Counted from the stretch's first letter, positions 17,073-26,678 are shown. The stretch: DNA of 64,000 nucleotides from RGIG4708 sp045538875 (GCA_045538875.1 JAZQEG010000013.1:1-64000); one strand, 5' to 3'. The notes: generated by a model not told the origin, from the letters alone. Program-made: numbers and translations.

Positions 17073-18944
17073 TCATTTGAAATCAGGTTTATATGTAGGT
17101 ACTGCCTGCGAAAGTGCAGTCATAATTTTTTGGTTGTTGCCGCTCTCAACAGCTTGGTCAAGTATTTTAAGCTTTGCATCAACGGTTTTGATGTCAATAT
17201 CAAGCTGCTTACCGATAAAAATTTTACTGTGAGCAGTTTTGGAAAGACCCTCTTCGCTCATTAACAGCTCCTCATACAGCTTTTCGCCGTCACGCAGGCC
17301 TGTAACCTTGATTTCTATTTCAGTTTCGGGCTCGTATCCGCTCAGCTTTATAAGTTTTTTTGCCAAATCGTAAATTTTTACAGGTTCGCCCATATCGAGC
17401 ACAAAAATTTCGCCGCCTTTTGCAAAGCAGGACGCCTGAATAACAAGCTGTGCCGCCTCAGGTATTGTCATAAAAAACCTTGTAATATCTTTATGTGTAA
17501 CAGTAACGGGGCCGCCCTTTTCAATCTGCTTTTTAAACAAGGGGATTACCGAGCCGTTGGAGCCAAGCACATTACCAAAACGCACAGACACAAACTGTGT
17601 TTTACTTGTTTGCTGCATTGACTGAACAATAAATTCGCAAAAGCGCTTTGTAGCACCCATAACATTAGTCGGGTTAACCGCTTTGTCGGTAGAAATCATT
17701 ACAAACTTGTCTACCCCGTATTTGTCGGCGCATTTTGCTACATTGTATGTACCATGAATATTATTTTTTATTGCCTCAGCAGGCGATACTTCCATTAGCG
17801 GAACATGCTTGTGCGCTGCCGCATGGAATATTACATTTGGTTTGTATTTTTTAAATATATCTTCCATTCTTACTATATCGCGTACCGATGCAATAAGCAC
17901 CTCGATATTTTGCTCAGGAAAGTCGGTTTTAAGCTCGTTTTGCAAATCGTATGCATTGTTTTCGTATATATCAACTATAATAAGAAGCTCAGGGTTGTAC
18001 CTTGCAACCTGTCTGCAAAGCTCGGAGCCAATGGAGCCGCCGCCTCCCGTAACCATAATTGTTTTGCCAAAAATAATATCTTTGATGCCATTGTCATCAA
18101 GATGTATTGCATCACGCGCAAGCAAATCCTCAATATTTACAGAGCGAATTTGCATAGAAATATCTTTGTCGATAATCTGGTCAATGCTAGGAAGTGTTTT
18201 AATTTTGCACTTTGTTTCGGTACAGATTTCGATTATTTTTTTGCGTTCGGCTTTTGAAATCCCTGGAATTGCAAGTATAATCTCTTCAACATCGTATTGC
18301 TCACACACTCTGACAATATCCTGCCTGCTGCCCAAAACCATTTTACCATTGACATACGAGCTTATCTTTCGCTCGTTGTCATCAATAAGGCCAACTATGT
18401 TGTAATTACGCTTTGAATGGAGCACATCATCCAAAAATAATGCTGCTGCAGAGCCTGCTCCCACAACAAGTATATTTATACTGCCCTTGCCGTTTTTGCG
18501 GGCAAAATGCTGCTTTAATACGATGTAGCCGCACTTGATTGTAATTCGTGAAACAACAATTAAAAGTGCCGAAAAAAACATAGATACAAGCGAAAACTTA
18601 AGATAATAGTATGAATCCTTAATAAAGTATGCAATTATTACAGATACAAGCCCTGCAACAGTGCAGGCAATACCTGTTTGTATGTAGTCCTGTATTGATG
18701 CATGAATCCACAGTGTACGATAGTTGTTTGTAAACAAAAGTGCAGCAAAATACACCGCCGCAACAGAAACAAAATACCACTTGAGCGAATAAGCAATGCT
18801 CAAAAAGCTTGTAAACGAAAATGCTACAATCAATATAGTAAAATACACCGAAAGCACCAACAATATATCCACAAGCCACAGATTTTTGTTATTTTTAAAA
18901 TTATCTGCGAGTTTATATACAAATGTCTTAAGTAAATCTAACAT
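17073..18944 (-). CDS. CapD/FlaA1-type nucleoside-diphosphate-sugar 4,6-dehydratase, membrane-bound
   Basis: A 623-residue polysaccharide biosynthesis protein. Four membrane helices (residues about 20-130) are followed by a CoA-binding-like Rossmann domain (GAGSAAALFLDD near 165) and an extended SDR dehydratase domain (GGGGSIGSELCRQ near 295). The catalytic region TDKAVNPTNVMGATKR carries the Met-x-x-x-Lys that replaces the usual Tyr-x-x-x-Lys in this family. It should convert UDP-GlcNAc to a 4-keto-6-deoxy sugar for diacetamido-sugar or capsule synthesis. GGGAGG precedes the start. No other sugar-modifying gene is adjacent, so the product's use is unknown. Confidence 0.9.
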   Translation of the reverse strand: MLDLLKTFVYKLADNFKNNKNLWLVDILLVLSVYFTILIVAFSFTSFLSIAYSLKWYFVSVAAVYFAALLFTNNYRTLWIHASIQDYIQTGIACTVAGLVSVIIAYFIKDSYYYLKFSLVSMFFSALLIVVSRITIKCGYIVLKQHFARKNGKGSINILVVGAGSAAALFLDDVLHSKRNYNIVGLIDDNERKISSYVNGKMVLGSRQDIVRVCEQYDVEEIILAIPGISKAERKKIIEICTETKCKIKTLPSIDQIIDKDISMQIRSVNIEDLLARDAIHLDDNGIKDIIFGKTIMVTGGGGSIGSELCRQVARYNPELLIIVDIYENNAYDLQNELKTDFPEQNIEVLIASVRDIVRMEDIFKKYKPNVIFHAAAHKHVPLMEVSPAEAIKNNIHGTYNVAKCADKYGVDKFVMISTDKAVNPTNVMGATKRFCEFIVQSMQQTSKTQFVSVRFGNVLGSNGSVIPLFKKQIEKGGPVTVTHKDITRFFMTIPEAAQLVIQASCFAKGGEIFVLDMGEPVKIYDLAKKLIKLSGYEPETEIEIKVTGLRDGEKLYEELLMSEEGLSKTAHSKIFIGKQLDIDIKTVDAKLKILDQAVESGNNQKIMTALSQAVPTYKPDFK

Positions 18945-19094
18945 ATGTAACCTCCCGTTAAAACAAACGATACAATATAATAATATTATATCCTCAAATG
19001 TTTATTGTTGTCAAGTGCACACAATTAGCAATATATCCGTTTTTTGCCAAAACTGCTCTCAAAATGGTTTTGAAATATATTTTTCCACCAATAC

Positions 19095-19123
19095 AAAAAG
19101 GGAATGTAAACATCCCCTTTTTT
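19095..19123 (-). terminator. Terminator of the cysS-mrnC-transketolase operon
   Basis: On the minus strand GGGGATG-TTTA-CATTCCC is followed by TTTTTGTATT, right after the transketolase C-subunit stop. Confidence 0.75.
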
Positions 19124-19127
19124 GATT

Positions 19128-20084
19128 TTAAATTACATTTTGTTTTTTTGCAATTACTCTTTTTGCTGCCTCAAAAATAGCCTCAGGAGTAAGTCCGTAA
19201 TGCTCAAAAAGCTGTGCTGGCTTGCCCGATTTGCCAAATACATCCTGTGTACCGATACGCTCTATTGGTACAGGAGCATTTTCGCAAACAACTTCGGCAA
19301 CAGCACTGCCAAGACCGCCAATAACATTGTGCTCTTCGCATGTTACAATTGCACCTGTTTCCATTGCTGCTTTGGTTATAAGCTGTTTATCTATAGGCTT
19401 GATTGTGGCAATGTTAATTACTCCGGCACTAATACCAACATTTGCCAAAAGCTCTTTTGCACATAAAGCCATCTCTACCATAAGGCCTGTTGCAACAAGT
19501 GTTACATCGCTGCCGCCGCACAATTGAACGCCCTTGCCTATTTCAAACTTGTATGTATTTTGGTCAAACACAACCGGCACACCAAGGCGTCCAAAACGCA
19601 AATACACAGGGCCGTTGTGCTCCACGGCTGCTTTTACTGCAGCCTTTGCTTCCACATCGTCGGCAGGGTTGATTACAACCATATTGGGAAGTGTACGCAT
19701 AATGCCTATATCCTCAAGGCACTGATGCGAGGCGCCGTCTTCACCAACAGATATGCCTGCGTGGGTGGCACCAATTTTTACATTAAGGTTTGGGTAGCAA
19801 ATGGAGTTGCGAATTTGCTCAAACGCTCTGCCTGCAGCAAACATTGCAAACGAGCTTGCAAACACTATTTTGCCGCACGATGCAAGGCCTGCCGCTGTAG
19901 ACATCATATTTGCCTCAGCAATACCCATATTTATAAACCTGTCGGGAAACTTCTTTTTAAAGGTATCTGTTTTTGTAGATTTTGAAAGGTCGGCGTCAAG
20001 CACTATAATAGGATACTTATCGCCCAAATCGGCCAGTGCATTTCCGTATGATTCACGGGTTGCTATTTTTTTAATATCTGCCAT
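19128..20084 (-). CDS. Transketolase, C-terminal subunit
   Basis: A 318-residue subunit with the pyrimidine-binding domain (residues about 5-170, including GIAEANMMSTAAGLASCGK with the catalytic Glu) and the C-terminal transketolase domain. Split transketolases pair this with a thiamine-diphosphate-binding subunit, encoded immediately upstream. The ATG overlaps the upstream stop (TAATG), predicting coupled translation. It functions in the non-oxidative pentose phosphate pathway. Confidence 0.9.
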   Translation of the reverse strand: MADIKKIATRESYGNALADLGDKYPIIVLDADLSKSTKTDTFKKKFPDRFINMGIAEANMMSTAAGLASCGKIVFASSFAMFAAGRAFEQIRNSICYPNLNVKIGATHAGISVGEDGASHQCLEDIGIMRTLPNMVVINPADDVEAKAAVKAAVEHNGPVYLRFGRLGVPVVFDQNTYKFEIGKGVQLCGGSDVTLVATGLMVEMALCAKELLANVGISAGVINIATIKPIDKQLITKAAMETGAIVTCEEHNVIGGLGSAVAEVVCENAPVPIERIGTQDVFGKSGKPAQLFEHYGLTPEAIFEAAKRVIAKKQNVI

Positions 20085-20926
20085 TATAATGTCGCCTCCA
20101 GTTCTTTAATTTTGCTGTCTAACTCTGCTATTGCAATATTGTACTGCTCCTCGTTTGGAGCACAACCGTGCCAGGAGGCCTGGTTTTGCATATATGATAC
20201 GCCTTTGCCCTTTACCGATTTTGCAATAATGGCAGTGGGCTTGCCTGTGGCAGCCTTTGCAGCCTTAATGGCACCTTTAATTTCATCATAATTATGAGCA
20301 TCTATAATCAAAACATTCCAGCCAAATGCTTCAAACTTTTTGTCAATAGGTGTTGGGTTCATAACATCTGTAATGTCGCCATCTATCTGAAGGCCGTTAA
20401 AATCAATAAAAGCAGTGATATTGTCAAGCTTGTAGTGGGCAGCAAACATAGCTGCCTCCCACACCTGACCCTCCTCAAGCTCGCCGTCACCGAGGATAGT
20501 GTATACACGGTAAGCCTTGTTGTCAAGCTTTGCGGCAAGCGCCATTCCGTTTGCAGCGCATATACCCTGGCCAAGCGAACCAGTAGACATATCAACACCG
20601 GGGATACCCTTCATATCGGGGTGCCCCTGAAGATAGCTGTCTATTTTTCTTAGTGTCGGGATATCCTCTTTAGGTATAAAGCCTTTTTCGGCAAGAGCTC
20701 CGTAAAGTGCAGGTGCACAGTGACCCTTTGACAAAACAAATCTGTCTCTGTCGGGGTTTTGGGGGTTGTTAACATCTACATTCATTTCATCAAAATAAAG
20801 CACCGACAAAATATCTGCAATTGAAAGCGAACCGCCCGGATGACCCGATGCAGCGTTGTAAACTCCTGTAATTGTGTGGCGTCTTATTTTGTATGCTGTC
20901 AATTCCAATTGTGCATTACTCAACAT
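20084..20926 (-). CDS. Transketolase, N-terminal subunit
   Basis: A 280-residue thiamine-diphosphate-binding half of a split transketolase. Visible motifs include SGHPGGSLSIADIL, SKGHCAPALYGAL, and the GDGELEEGQVWEAAMFAAH ThDP signature with IDFNGLQIDG. GGAGGAAATAGGCT precedes the ATG. The gene follows mrnC by 15 bp, forming a four-gene unit cysS-mrnC-tktN-tktC. Confidence 0.92.
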   Translation of the reverse strand: MLSNAQLELTAYKIRRHTITGVYNAASGHPGGSLSIADILSVLYFDEMNVDVNNPQNPDRDRFVLSKGHCAPALYGALAEKGFIPKEDIPTLRKIDSYLQGHPDMKGIPGVDMSTGSLGQGICAANGMALAAKLDNKAYRVYTILGDGELEEGQVWEAAMFAAHYKLDNITAFIDFNGLQIDGDITDVMNPTPIDKKFEAFGWNVLIIDAHNYDEIKGAIKAAKAATGKPTAIIAKSVKGKGVSYMQNQASWHGCAPNEEQYNIAIAELDSKIKELEATL

Positions 20927-20941
20927 AGCCTATTTCCTCCG

Positions 20942-21355
20942 TTAAATATCGTTTGTATTTTCATCAATAAATTTTACACTTGCCAAAAGTATTTTTTCAA
21001 GCCTTTGTTCATCTTTTAATAAATATAAGTATCCAACAAGAGCCTCAAAGCCTGTAGCATGGCGATAGTCAACAATATCTGCATTTTTGGCACTGGTGTG
21101 AGAATGGGCATTCCTGCCTCTTTTGTATACTGCAAGCTCATTTGCTGTAAGCATATGCTCAATATTGTGAATAATATCACTTTGTGCTTTTGCATTTACA
21201 TACATAGTTGCAGTTTTGTGAAGTTTGTTAACAGGCAGGTTTTCATCTTTCATAATGTGTGTGCGAACATAAAGCTCGTAAACTGCATCGCCAATGTAAG
21301 CAAGTGACAATGGCGACAAAAGCTCGGGTTTTACATTAAGTAAAAAATCTGGCAT
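20942..21355 (-). CDS. mrnC: Mini-ribonuclease III
   Basis: A 137-residue RNase III-fold protein without a dsRNA-binding domain. LAYIGDAVYELYVR holds the catalytic Asp and the end FEALVGYLYLL the second acidic cluster. In Bacillus subtilis MrnC trims 23S rRNA precursors. Its position directly after cysS is conserved in Firmicutes. Confidence 0.9.
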   Translation of the reverse strand: MPDFLLNVKPELLSPLSLAYIGDAVYELYVRTHIMKDENLPVNKLHKTATMYVNAKAQSDIIHNIEHMLTANELAVYKRGRNAHSHTSAKNADIVDYRHATGFEALVGYLYLLKDEQRLEKILLASVKFIDENTNDI

Positions 21356-21361
21356 AAGCTG

Positions 21362-22753
21362 TTATATCCTTTTCCATTTTACGCCCTGACGGGTATCTTC
21401 AAGCTCAATTCCGCTTTGCTTAAGCATATCGCGTATTTGGTCGGCTGTTGCAAAATCCTTGTTTTTGCGTGCCTCATTTCGCTGATTGATAAGAGCTTCG
21501 ATATCACTGTCAAGGATGTCGTTTTGTTTGGGTTTTATAATGCCAAGCACATTGCCAAGCTCATTAATAAGAGCAATAATTGCATCGATGTCTGCCTTGC
21601 CTGTGTTTTGGTCAAATTTAACATTGGCATATTTTACAATATCAAAAATTGTCGAAATTGCATCGGCAGTGTTTATGTCGTCATCCATAGCGGCAACAAA
21701 CTGAGCCTTAAACTCATCTGCCTTTTTTAACACATCTGCCGAAAGCTCACAATCGACGGCATTTTTAAGCATAAACTCAAGGTTTTGTATGCAAGTGTCA
21801 ATTCGTGCAAGTGCCGATTTTGCCTGATTGAGCAACTCGTCACTAAAGTTTATGGGATTGCGGTAATGTGCCGAAAGCATAAAAAAGCGGATTACTATAT
21901 AATCAAACTTTTGCGCCACATCACGCACTGTAAAAAAGTTGCCGAGCGATTTGCTCATTTTTACATTGTCTACATTTATATAGCCGTTGTGCAGCCAATA
22001 TTTTGCAAATTCACAGCCGTGTGCACATTCGCTCTGGGCAATTTCATTTTCGTGATGGGGGAAAATAAGGTCTTTTCCGCCTGAGTGAATGTCGATAGTC
22101 TGGCCAAGATATTTGGTAGCCATAGCGCTGCACTCTATGTGCCAACCGGGCCTGCCCATACCCCACGGGCTATCCCATGCAGGCTCGCCCTCCTTTTGAG
22201 CCTTCCACACAGCAAAGTCCATTGGATTTTCCTTTTTGCTGTCTACATCTATACGAGCGCCTGCCTCTAAATTTTCGAGAGGCTGATGCGAGAGCTTGCC
22301 GTATTGGTCAAATTTTTTGACTCTAAAATACACATCGCCGTCAACACAATATGTAAAGCCTTTGTCCTCAAGCTTTTTAATAATATCAATAATGCTGTCG
22401 ATATTTTCGGTTGCTTTTGGGTGTACTGTGGCCTCTTTAATGCCAAGGCCCTTGCTGTCGGTAAAGTACTCTGCAATAAACCTGCTTGCAAGCTCCTTAA
22501 CCGTAATACCCTCCTCGTTGGCTCTTTTTATCATTTTGTCGTCTATGTCGGTAAAGTTTTGTACAAAGCTTACCTCATAGCCGATATACTCAAGATATCT
22601 GCGCAGAGTATCAAAAATAATAAAAGGGCGTGCATTACCTATATGAAAATAGTTGTAAACTGTTGGCCCGCAGGAGTACATTTTAACCTTGCCCGGCTCT
22701 ATTGGTACAAACTCTTCCTTTTTACCTGTAAGGCTGTTAAACAGTTTAAGCAT
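21362..22753 (-). CDS. cysS: Cysteinyl-tRNA synthetase
   Basis: A 463-residue class I synthetase. The zinc Cys in YSCGPTVYNY, the HIGH motif as HIGNARP and the KMSKS motif as KMSKSLGNF are all present, with a DALR-type helical C-terminal domain. The ATG at 22753 lies nine bases after GGAAG; the upstream TTG at 22774 has no ribosome site. In the leader an inverted repeat TGTGGC...GCCACA occurs, but no T-box is visible. Confidence 0.95.
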   Translation of the reverse strand: MLKLFNSLTGKKEEFVPIEPGKVKMYSCGPTVYNYFHIGNARPFIIFDTLRRYLEYIGYEVSFVQNFTDIDDKMIKRANEEGITVKELASRFIAEYFTDSKGLGIKEATVHPKATENIDSIIDIIKKLEDKGFTYCVDGDVYFRVKKFDQYGKLSHQPLENLEAGARIDVDSKKENPMDFAVWKAQKEGEPAWDSPWGMGRPGWHIECSAMATKYLGQTIDIHSGGKDLIFPHHENEIAQSECAHGCEFAKYWLHNGYINVDNVKMSKSLGNFFTVRDVAQKFDYIVIRFFMLSAHYRNPINFSDELLNQAKSALARIDTCIQNLEFMLKNAVDCELSADVLKKADEFKAQFVAAMDDDINTADAISTIFDIVKYANVKFDQNTGKADIDAIIALINELGNVLGIIKPKQNDILDSDIEALINQRNEARKNKDFATADQIRDMLKQSGIELEDTRQGVKWKRI

Positions 22754-22937
22754 ACTATCACTTCCTTTCAACAATAATCAAGTTGGGTGTGGCATAATGT
22801 CACAATCAGCCACAATAAATATTATATAATTTATTTATCAAAATTACAATACTTTTTAAAAGATTTATTACTTTTGCATTGATTTTAAATTAATTTGATG
22901 ATAAAATAGTTACAATTAGTAGAAAGAAGTTGATTTT

Positions 22938-23150
22938 ATGATATACCGAAAAACAATTGAACCCAGATGCAGCCTGTGCAAAAATGCAAGCTTTATACAA
23001 AATTCGCTAAATATAAATTGCAAAATTTACGGGCAGCGTCCTAATGATTTTGTGTGCAAAAAATATGATTACGATATTTTTAAAAGGCAAATTAAGCCAA
23101 AGCCTAAAATGAAAATATTTAAAAGTAAGGATTTTGATTTAAATATATAA
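22938..23150 (+). CDS. Small four-cysteine protein, zinc-ribbon-like
   Basis: A 70-residue protein with the pattern CSLC-x15-C-x11-C in its first 42 residues (EPRCSLCKNA, NCKIYG, FVCKKYDYD), followed by a basic tail. The spacing suggests one zinc or Fe-S site. No family name can be given. It has a GAAAGAAG ribosome site, is divergent from cysS and is followed by a strong terminator. Confidence 0.7.
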   Translation: MIYRKTIEPRCSLCKNASFIQNSLNINCKIYGQRPNDFVCKKYDYDIFKRQIKPKPKMKIFKSKDFDLNI

Positions 23151-23153
23151 AAA

Positions 23154-23201
23154 CAATTGTGGGGGCACTCGTTTTTTAACGAGTGCCCCCACATTGTTTT
23201 T
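23154..23201. terminator. Bidirectional terminator
   Basis: GTGGGGGCACTCGTT (23159-23173) pairs perfectly with AACGAGTGCCCCCAC (23178-23192); T-rich tracts lie on both sides. It separates the convergent four-cysteine gene and the hemolysin III-like gene. Confidence 0.85.
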
Positions 23202-23847
23202 ACTTCATAAACACATAAAACAATATAAAAAAGTATTGCAGCACACTGCCTGCAAGCACAAACAGATGCCATATAAAATGCATATATTTAGGCTTGGCTT
23301 TGTAAAAAATTATGCCAAGTGTATAACAAATGCCGCCAATTACCAAAAGCGGGAGCCCCGATTTGTCTACCACCGCCAAAAACGGCTTTATGCTAAACAC
23401 AATTGACCAGCCCATTATAAGATATAACACAAGTGACGCCTTTGACCATCTGTCAAGGTTTATACTGTTAAACACAACTCCAAGCACCGTGCAAAATGCA
23501 TTTACACCAAAAAGCACCCACCCAAGCGCACCGCCTATAAGAGTAAGGCAAATGGGTATATAGCTGCCCAATATAAGTATAAAAATTGAGCAATGGTCAA
23601 AAATGCGAAAAACTCTTTTTGCATTTGCATTGGTAAGCGAGTGATACAATGTGGAAAACATATACAACAATATAAGGCTGGCTCCGTAAAGTGCCGCGCT
23701 TACAACCCCTATGGCAGATGAGTGAATTGCCGCCATAACAATTGCAACAACAGTGCCTGCAATTGCAAGCAGTGCTCCCACCCCGTGAGATATTGCATTT
23801 GCAATTTCCTCGCCAATGGTTTGCTTGCGTTTTACTTTAGTTGACAT
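23200..23847 (-). CDS. Hemolysin III/PAQR-family membrane protein
   Basis: A 215-residue seven-helix membrane protein. Family markers are GEEIANAISHGVGALLA, STLYHSLTN with its conserved Ser and His, RIFDHCSIFILI, and the C-terminal KPKYMHFIWHLFVLAGS with the paired metal-binding His. PAQR proteins are metal-dependent and probably hydrolytic; their bacterial role is unclear. The ATG at 23847 is chosen because GAAAGGAT lies nine bases upstream. Confidence 0.9.
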   Translation of the reverse strand: MSTKVKRKQTIGEEIANAISHGVGALLAIAGTVVAIVMAAIHSSAIGVVSAALYGASLILLYMFSTLYHSLTNANAKRVFRIFDHCSIFILILGSYIPICLTLIGGALGWVLFGVNAFCTVLGVVFNSINLDRWSKASLVLYLIMGWSIVFSIKPFLAVVDKSGLPLLVIGGICYTLGIIFYKAKPKYMHFIWHLFVLAGSVLQYFFILFYVFMK

Positions 23848-23929
23848 ATAATCATATCCTTTCACATTGTAGTGTCAAAAACACATTACATAGTATTAAA
23901 TACCATATTACCACAACATATCAACTATG

Positions 23930-24229
23930 TCAAGCGTTTTGATTGTCGAAATATTGACACATAAGTTCCAGCTCATTTGCAGCATCACAAAGTGCGTCTT
24001 TAAGCTGAGATACGGGGCATTTTTGAGGTGCAGTCATAATGGTTGCACGGGCATTGTATACTGCCGCATAAAACATTTCATCGCAGCAACTCTCAATTGC
24101 CTTTTGCATATCATGGCAAAGAGCGGTCACATCCTCATATATAACATCCGACTTTGTTGCAACATTGAGCTTGGCGCACAGCAGTTTAGCACGAGAGGCA
24201 AAATTTGTAATTTGGTTTTTATAATCCAT
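23930..24229 (-). CDS. Hypothetical helical protein (99 aa)
   Basis: All-helical, soluble protein with five Cys (for example AIESCCDEMFYAAV). AAAGGAG precedes the ATG. It follows the small membrane protein gene by 15 bp. No family recognised. Confidence 0.6.
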   Translation of the reverse strand: MDYKNQITNFASRAKLLCAKLNVATKSDVIYEDVTALCHDMQKAIESCCDEMFYAAVYNARATIMTAPQKCPVSQLKDALCDAANELELMCQYFDNQNA

Positions 24230-24244
24230 TTGGCGCTCTCCTTT

Positions 24245-24556
24245 TTACATTTTAAAAGCCGCAAGTGCAACAAAATATGCTATACTTACAACATTAACCA
24301 CATTTATAACCATATATTTAAACGATGTCAATCTGTCTTTGTCACAAATCACCTGCACAAAATAATACACTGCCAAAACAATTGCCGCAAACAAAAGCGG
24401 TATTGCAACATAGCTGAATACATTAATAAAAAGCGCAAAAATTGTTGAAATAAGCTGTGCAATTTTGTATGAAAGAGGTGACACAAGCTCAAACGCATAT
24501 GCAATTATTACATTAATAAAGCTGTATGTGCTTATTATTTTAAAAGCCGTTTTCAT
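24245..24556 (-). CDS. Hypothetical small membrane protein (103 aa)
   Basis: Three hydrophobic segments (residues about 8-30, 35-70 and 80-100). AAAGGAG lies ten bases before the ATG. It is probably cotranscribed with the 99-residue gene after it. No family recognised. Confidence 0.6.
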   Translation of the reverse strand: MKTAFKIISTYSFINVIIAYAFELVSPLSYKIAQLISTIFALFINVFSYVAIPLLFAAIVLAVYYFVQVICDKDRLTSFKYMVINVVNVVSIAYFVALAAFKM

Positions 24557-24618
24557 AAAGTATATACTCCTTTATACAATTTGATGAAGCTTAAATGTTG
24601 TCAGCACAATGTAATGAC

Positions 24619-25047
24619 TTATTTGTTAACACCATCATCGCCTGCTTCAATAAGTCCGTCTGGTGTTTCCACCATATCGTGACTCTTGAGCAAAAAGCGG
24701 CGGATAGCAAACAGTAATACTATAGCAAATACAGTTATCAAGTTTTCCCATGGTGCAGCATGGCCTACAATAAGCTGTCGTGCCAGAGCAAATGCCAGCA
24801 CCTCAATAATTGTTTCGGGAGTGTGCTTGCAAAGCATTTTGATAAGCTCGGCGCCGATTGCCAAAGCAATGGCATCGTCCAATATATTTACAAGACCGCC
24901 TGCAGCATTTACATAATCAGACAAATGTGTCATATCGGCAAGCAATTTTACTGAAAAAACAAGTATAGCCAAACCTACTATCACCGATATAAAGAGCTCA
25001 AATAAATAACTGGTTTCAAACATTTTGTCCTGAAGTTTTTTTCGCAT
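24619..25047 (-). CDS. PsiE-like small membrane protein
   Basis: A 142-residue protein with four hydrophobic segments. The stretch ETIIEVLAFALARQLIVGH followed by a hydrophobic helix and RRFLL resembles the phosphate-starvation-inducible PsiE family. GGAGG precedes the ATG at 25047. The C-terminal tail is acidic. Function in Firmicutes is unknown; assignment is by pattern only. Confidence 0.6.
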   Translation of the reverse strand: MRKKLQDKMFETSYLFELFISVIVGLAILVFSVKLLADMTHLSDYVNAAGGLVNILDDAIALAIGAELIKMLCKHTPETIIEVLAFALARQLIVGHAAPWENLITVFAIVLLFAIRRFLLKSHDMVETPDGLIEAGDDGVNK

Positions 25048-25281
25048 AATACAAACCTCCAAATACTTATTTATCATATGTAAAAATTATACAACCACAA
25101 TAAACACTCACAACGGATTGATACTTACTATTTAATTATAATGCAAACAACAACAAAATGCAACATCATTTAAAAAAGTGCACATTTTGTTTTAATTTAG
25201 CCGAAAGAGAGTAATTATAAAATCATTACACAACATCGTAATAATTTGACCCATTTGGCATAAAATACTAGAGTAATCGGT

Positions 25282-25386
25282 TACAAAAGCAGCTGCAGAA
25301 AAAGTGCGGCGAGGCAATAAACTTCTGCAGCTGCAAACAACCCAAAAGCAAAGCAAAACAGACGGCATAATACCGTCTGTTTTTTG
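25282..25386 (+). ncRNA. Candidate small RNA with two hairpins
   Basis: The 350-bp gap between the PsiE-like gene and htrA has no credible gene. On the plus strand GCAGCTGCAGAA (25289-25300) pairs perfectly with TTCTGCAGCTGC (25323-25334) around a 22-nt loop rich in GCGGCGAGG. An intrinsic terminator follows (25355-25386: AAAACAGACGG/CCGTCTGTTTT plus T-run). A weak promoter (TTGACC...TAGAGT, 17-bp spacer) lies upstream. The terminator is bidirectional and also ends htrA, so the RNA call rests mainly on the GC-rich first stem. Confidence 0.35.
25355..25386. terminator. Bidirectional terminator after htrA
   Basis: AAAACAGACGG and CCGTCTGTTTT pair around CATAATA; T-runs lie on both strands. It starts 12 bp beyond the htrA stop codon. 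Confidence 0.8.
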
Positions 25387-25397
25387 TGTTTGCACAA

Positions 25398-26678
25398 TCA
25401 GTTTAACACGGGAGCTTCCTCGCCCAAAACTAATTTTATATCTATTGTTTTACCATGCCTGTAAACTTTCATTTTAAGGGTATCGCCAACCTTGTGTTTG
25501 TTTTTGATATCGTTAAGGTCATCTACTGTTTCAATTTTTTTGCCTTCACACTCTACAATAATATCGCCTATTTTAATGCCTGCCATATATGCAGGTGAAT
25601 CTGCCGTCATACTTGACACATAAACACCAACCTTGAGGTTGTATGCCTTTGCGTCCTGCTCGGTAACTGCTCTGCCGCCAATACCTATTACAGGCCTGCC
25701 TGTTACATACCCGTTTGTAATAAGGTCTTCAATAATGGGTTTTGCATCATCTATTGGAATTGCAAAGCCAATGCCTTCGTATTGTGAAGATGCTATTTTT
25801 GCAGTATTTATACCTATAACCTCACCGTGCTCATTGCAAAGAGCACCTCCCGAATTACCCGGGTTAATTGCGGCATCTGTCTGAATAAGATTCATAGTTT
25901 TGTTATCTATGGTAATTGTGCGGTTGAGCCCGCTTATAATACCCTGTGTGGTTGTGCCTGCAAATTCCTGCCCAAGAGGATTGCCAATTGCAATAGCTGT
26001 TTCGCCTACTCTAAGCTCGCTGCTTGTGCCAAGCTTTGCATATGCAAGAGAGTGTGCATCTATTTTGAGCACTGCAAGGTCGGTTTTAGAATCGCTGCCA
26101 ACAAGCTTTGCAGTGTACTCCTCTCCTGCATTTAGTATTACAACAATCTCGGTTGCGCCCTCAACTACATGATTATTGGTAATAATATATCCGTCATCGC
26201 TTATTATAACGCCCGAACCGCTGCCCTTTTCAATTTCGGTGCCTTGTTGCATACCGTAGTAGTAAGCATAGGGGTTTTGGTAGGTTGCTTTGTTAACAAC
26301 GCCCACCACTGCAGGCCCTACAATATCAACAACCTCAGATGTTGAATACACCTTTGAGCTGTTGCTTGTAACAAGCTTTTGAGTGTTTTGCTCCTGCTCA
26401 TTTTGCTGCAATTTGCCCTCCAAATTGCTCACAAGCGATTCGGACACATCAACATCGCCTGCATTGCCGCTTAAAAGCGCATACCCCGAAAAGCCTATTA
26501 CACCTGCAAGTGCAACAGACAAAGCCGCTGTCAAAACAGATTTTTTGTTTTTAAACAGCTTTTTCTTTGGTTTTGGGGGTGTATATTGTGTGTTATACTG
26601 CGTATTTTGCCAATTGTTTTGCGAATAAGTATTTTTGTTGTTTTGAAAGTCATCGTTATACCATTTAAATTCGTCCAT
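25398..26678 (-). CDS. htrA: HtrA-like membrane-anchored serine protease with PDZ domain
   Basis: A 426-residue protein: a cytosolic N/Q/Y-rich tail, one membrane helix (residues about 50-70), a trypsin-like domain (about 120-310) and a C-terminal PDZ domain (about 325-420). The triad is visible as TNNHVVEG (His), KTDLAVLKID (Asp) and NPGNSGGALC (Ser). It should degrade misfolded exported proteins outside the membrane. AGGGAGG sets the start at 26678. It lies downstream of a histidine kinase/response regulator pair that may control it, with a 185-bp gap between. Confidence 0.93.
   Translation of the reverse strand: MDEFKWYNDDFQNNKNTYSQNNWQNTQYNTQYTPPKPKKKLFKNKKSVLTAALSVALAGVIGFSGYALLSGNAGDVDVSESLVSNLEGKLQQNEQEQNTQKLVTSNSSKVYSTSEVVDIVGPAVVGVVNKATYQNPYAYYYGMQQGTEIEKGSGSGVIISDDGYIITNNHVVEGATEIVVILNAGEEYTAKLVGSDSKTDLAVLKIDAHSLAYAKLGTSSELRVGETAIAIGNPLGQEFAGTTTQGIISGLNRTITIDNKTMNLIQTDAAINPGNSGGALCNEHGEVIGINTAKIASSQYEGIGFAIPIDDAKPIIEDLITNGYVTGRPVIGIGGRAVTEQDAKAYNLKVGVYVSSMTADSPAYMAGIKIGDIIVECEGKKIETVDDLNDIKNKHKVGDTLKMKVYRHGKTIDIKLVLGEEAPVLN

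Noticed and set aside
22754..22937. T-box riboswitch ahead of cysS
   Set aside because: No T-box consensus (TGGNACCGCG-like) or terminator/antiterminator pair is seen; only a short 6-bp inverted repeat.
25192..25395. 67-codon minus-strand open frame downstream of htrA
   Set aside because: It spans the terminator and both hairpins, has no ribosome site and no family resemblance.
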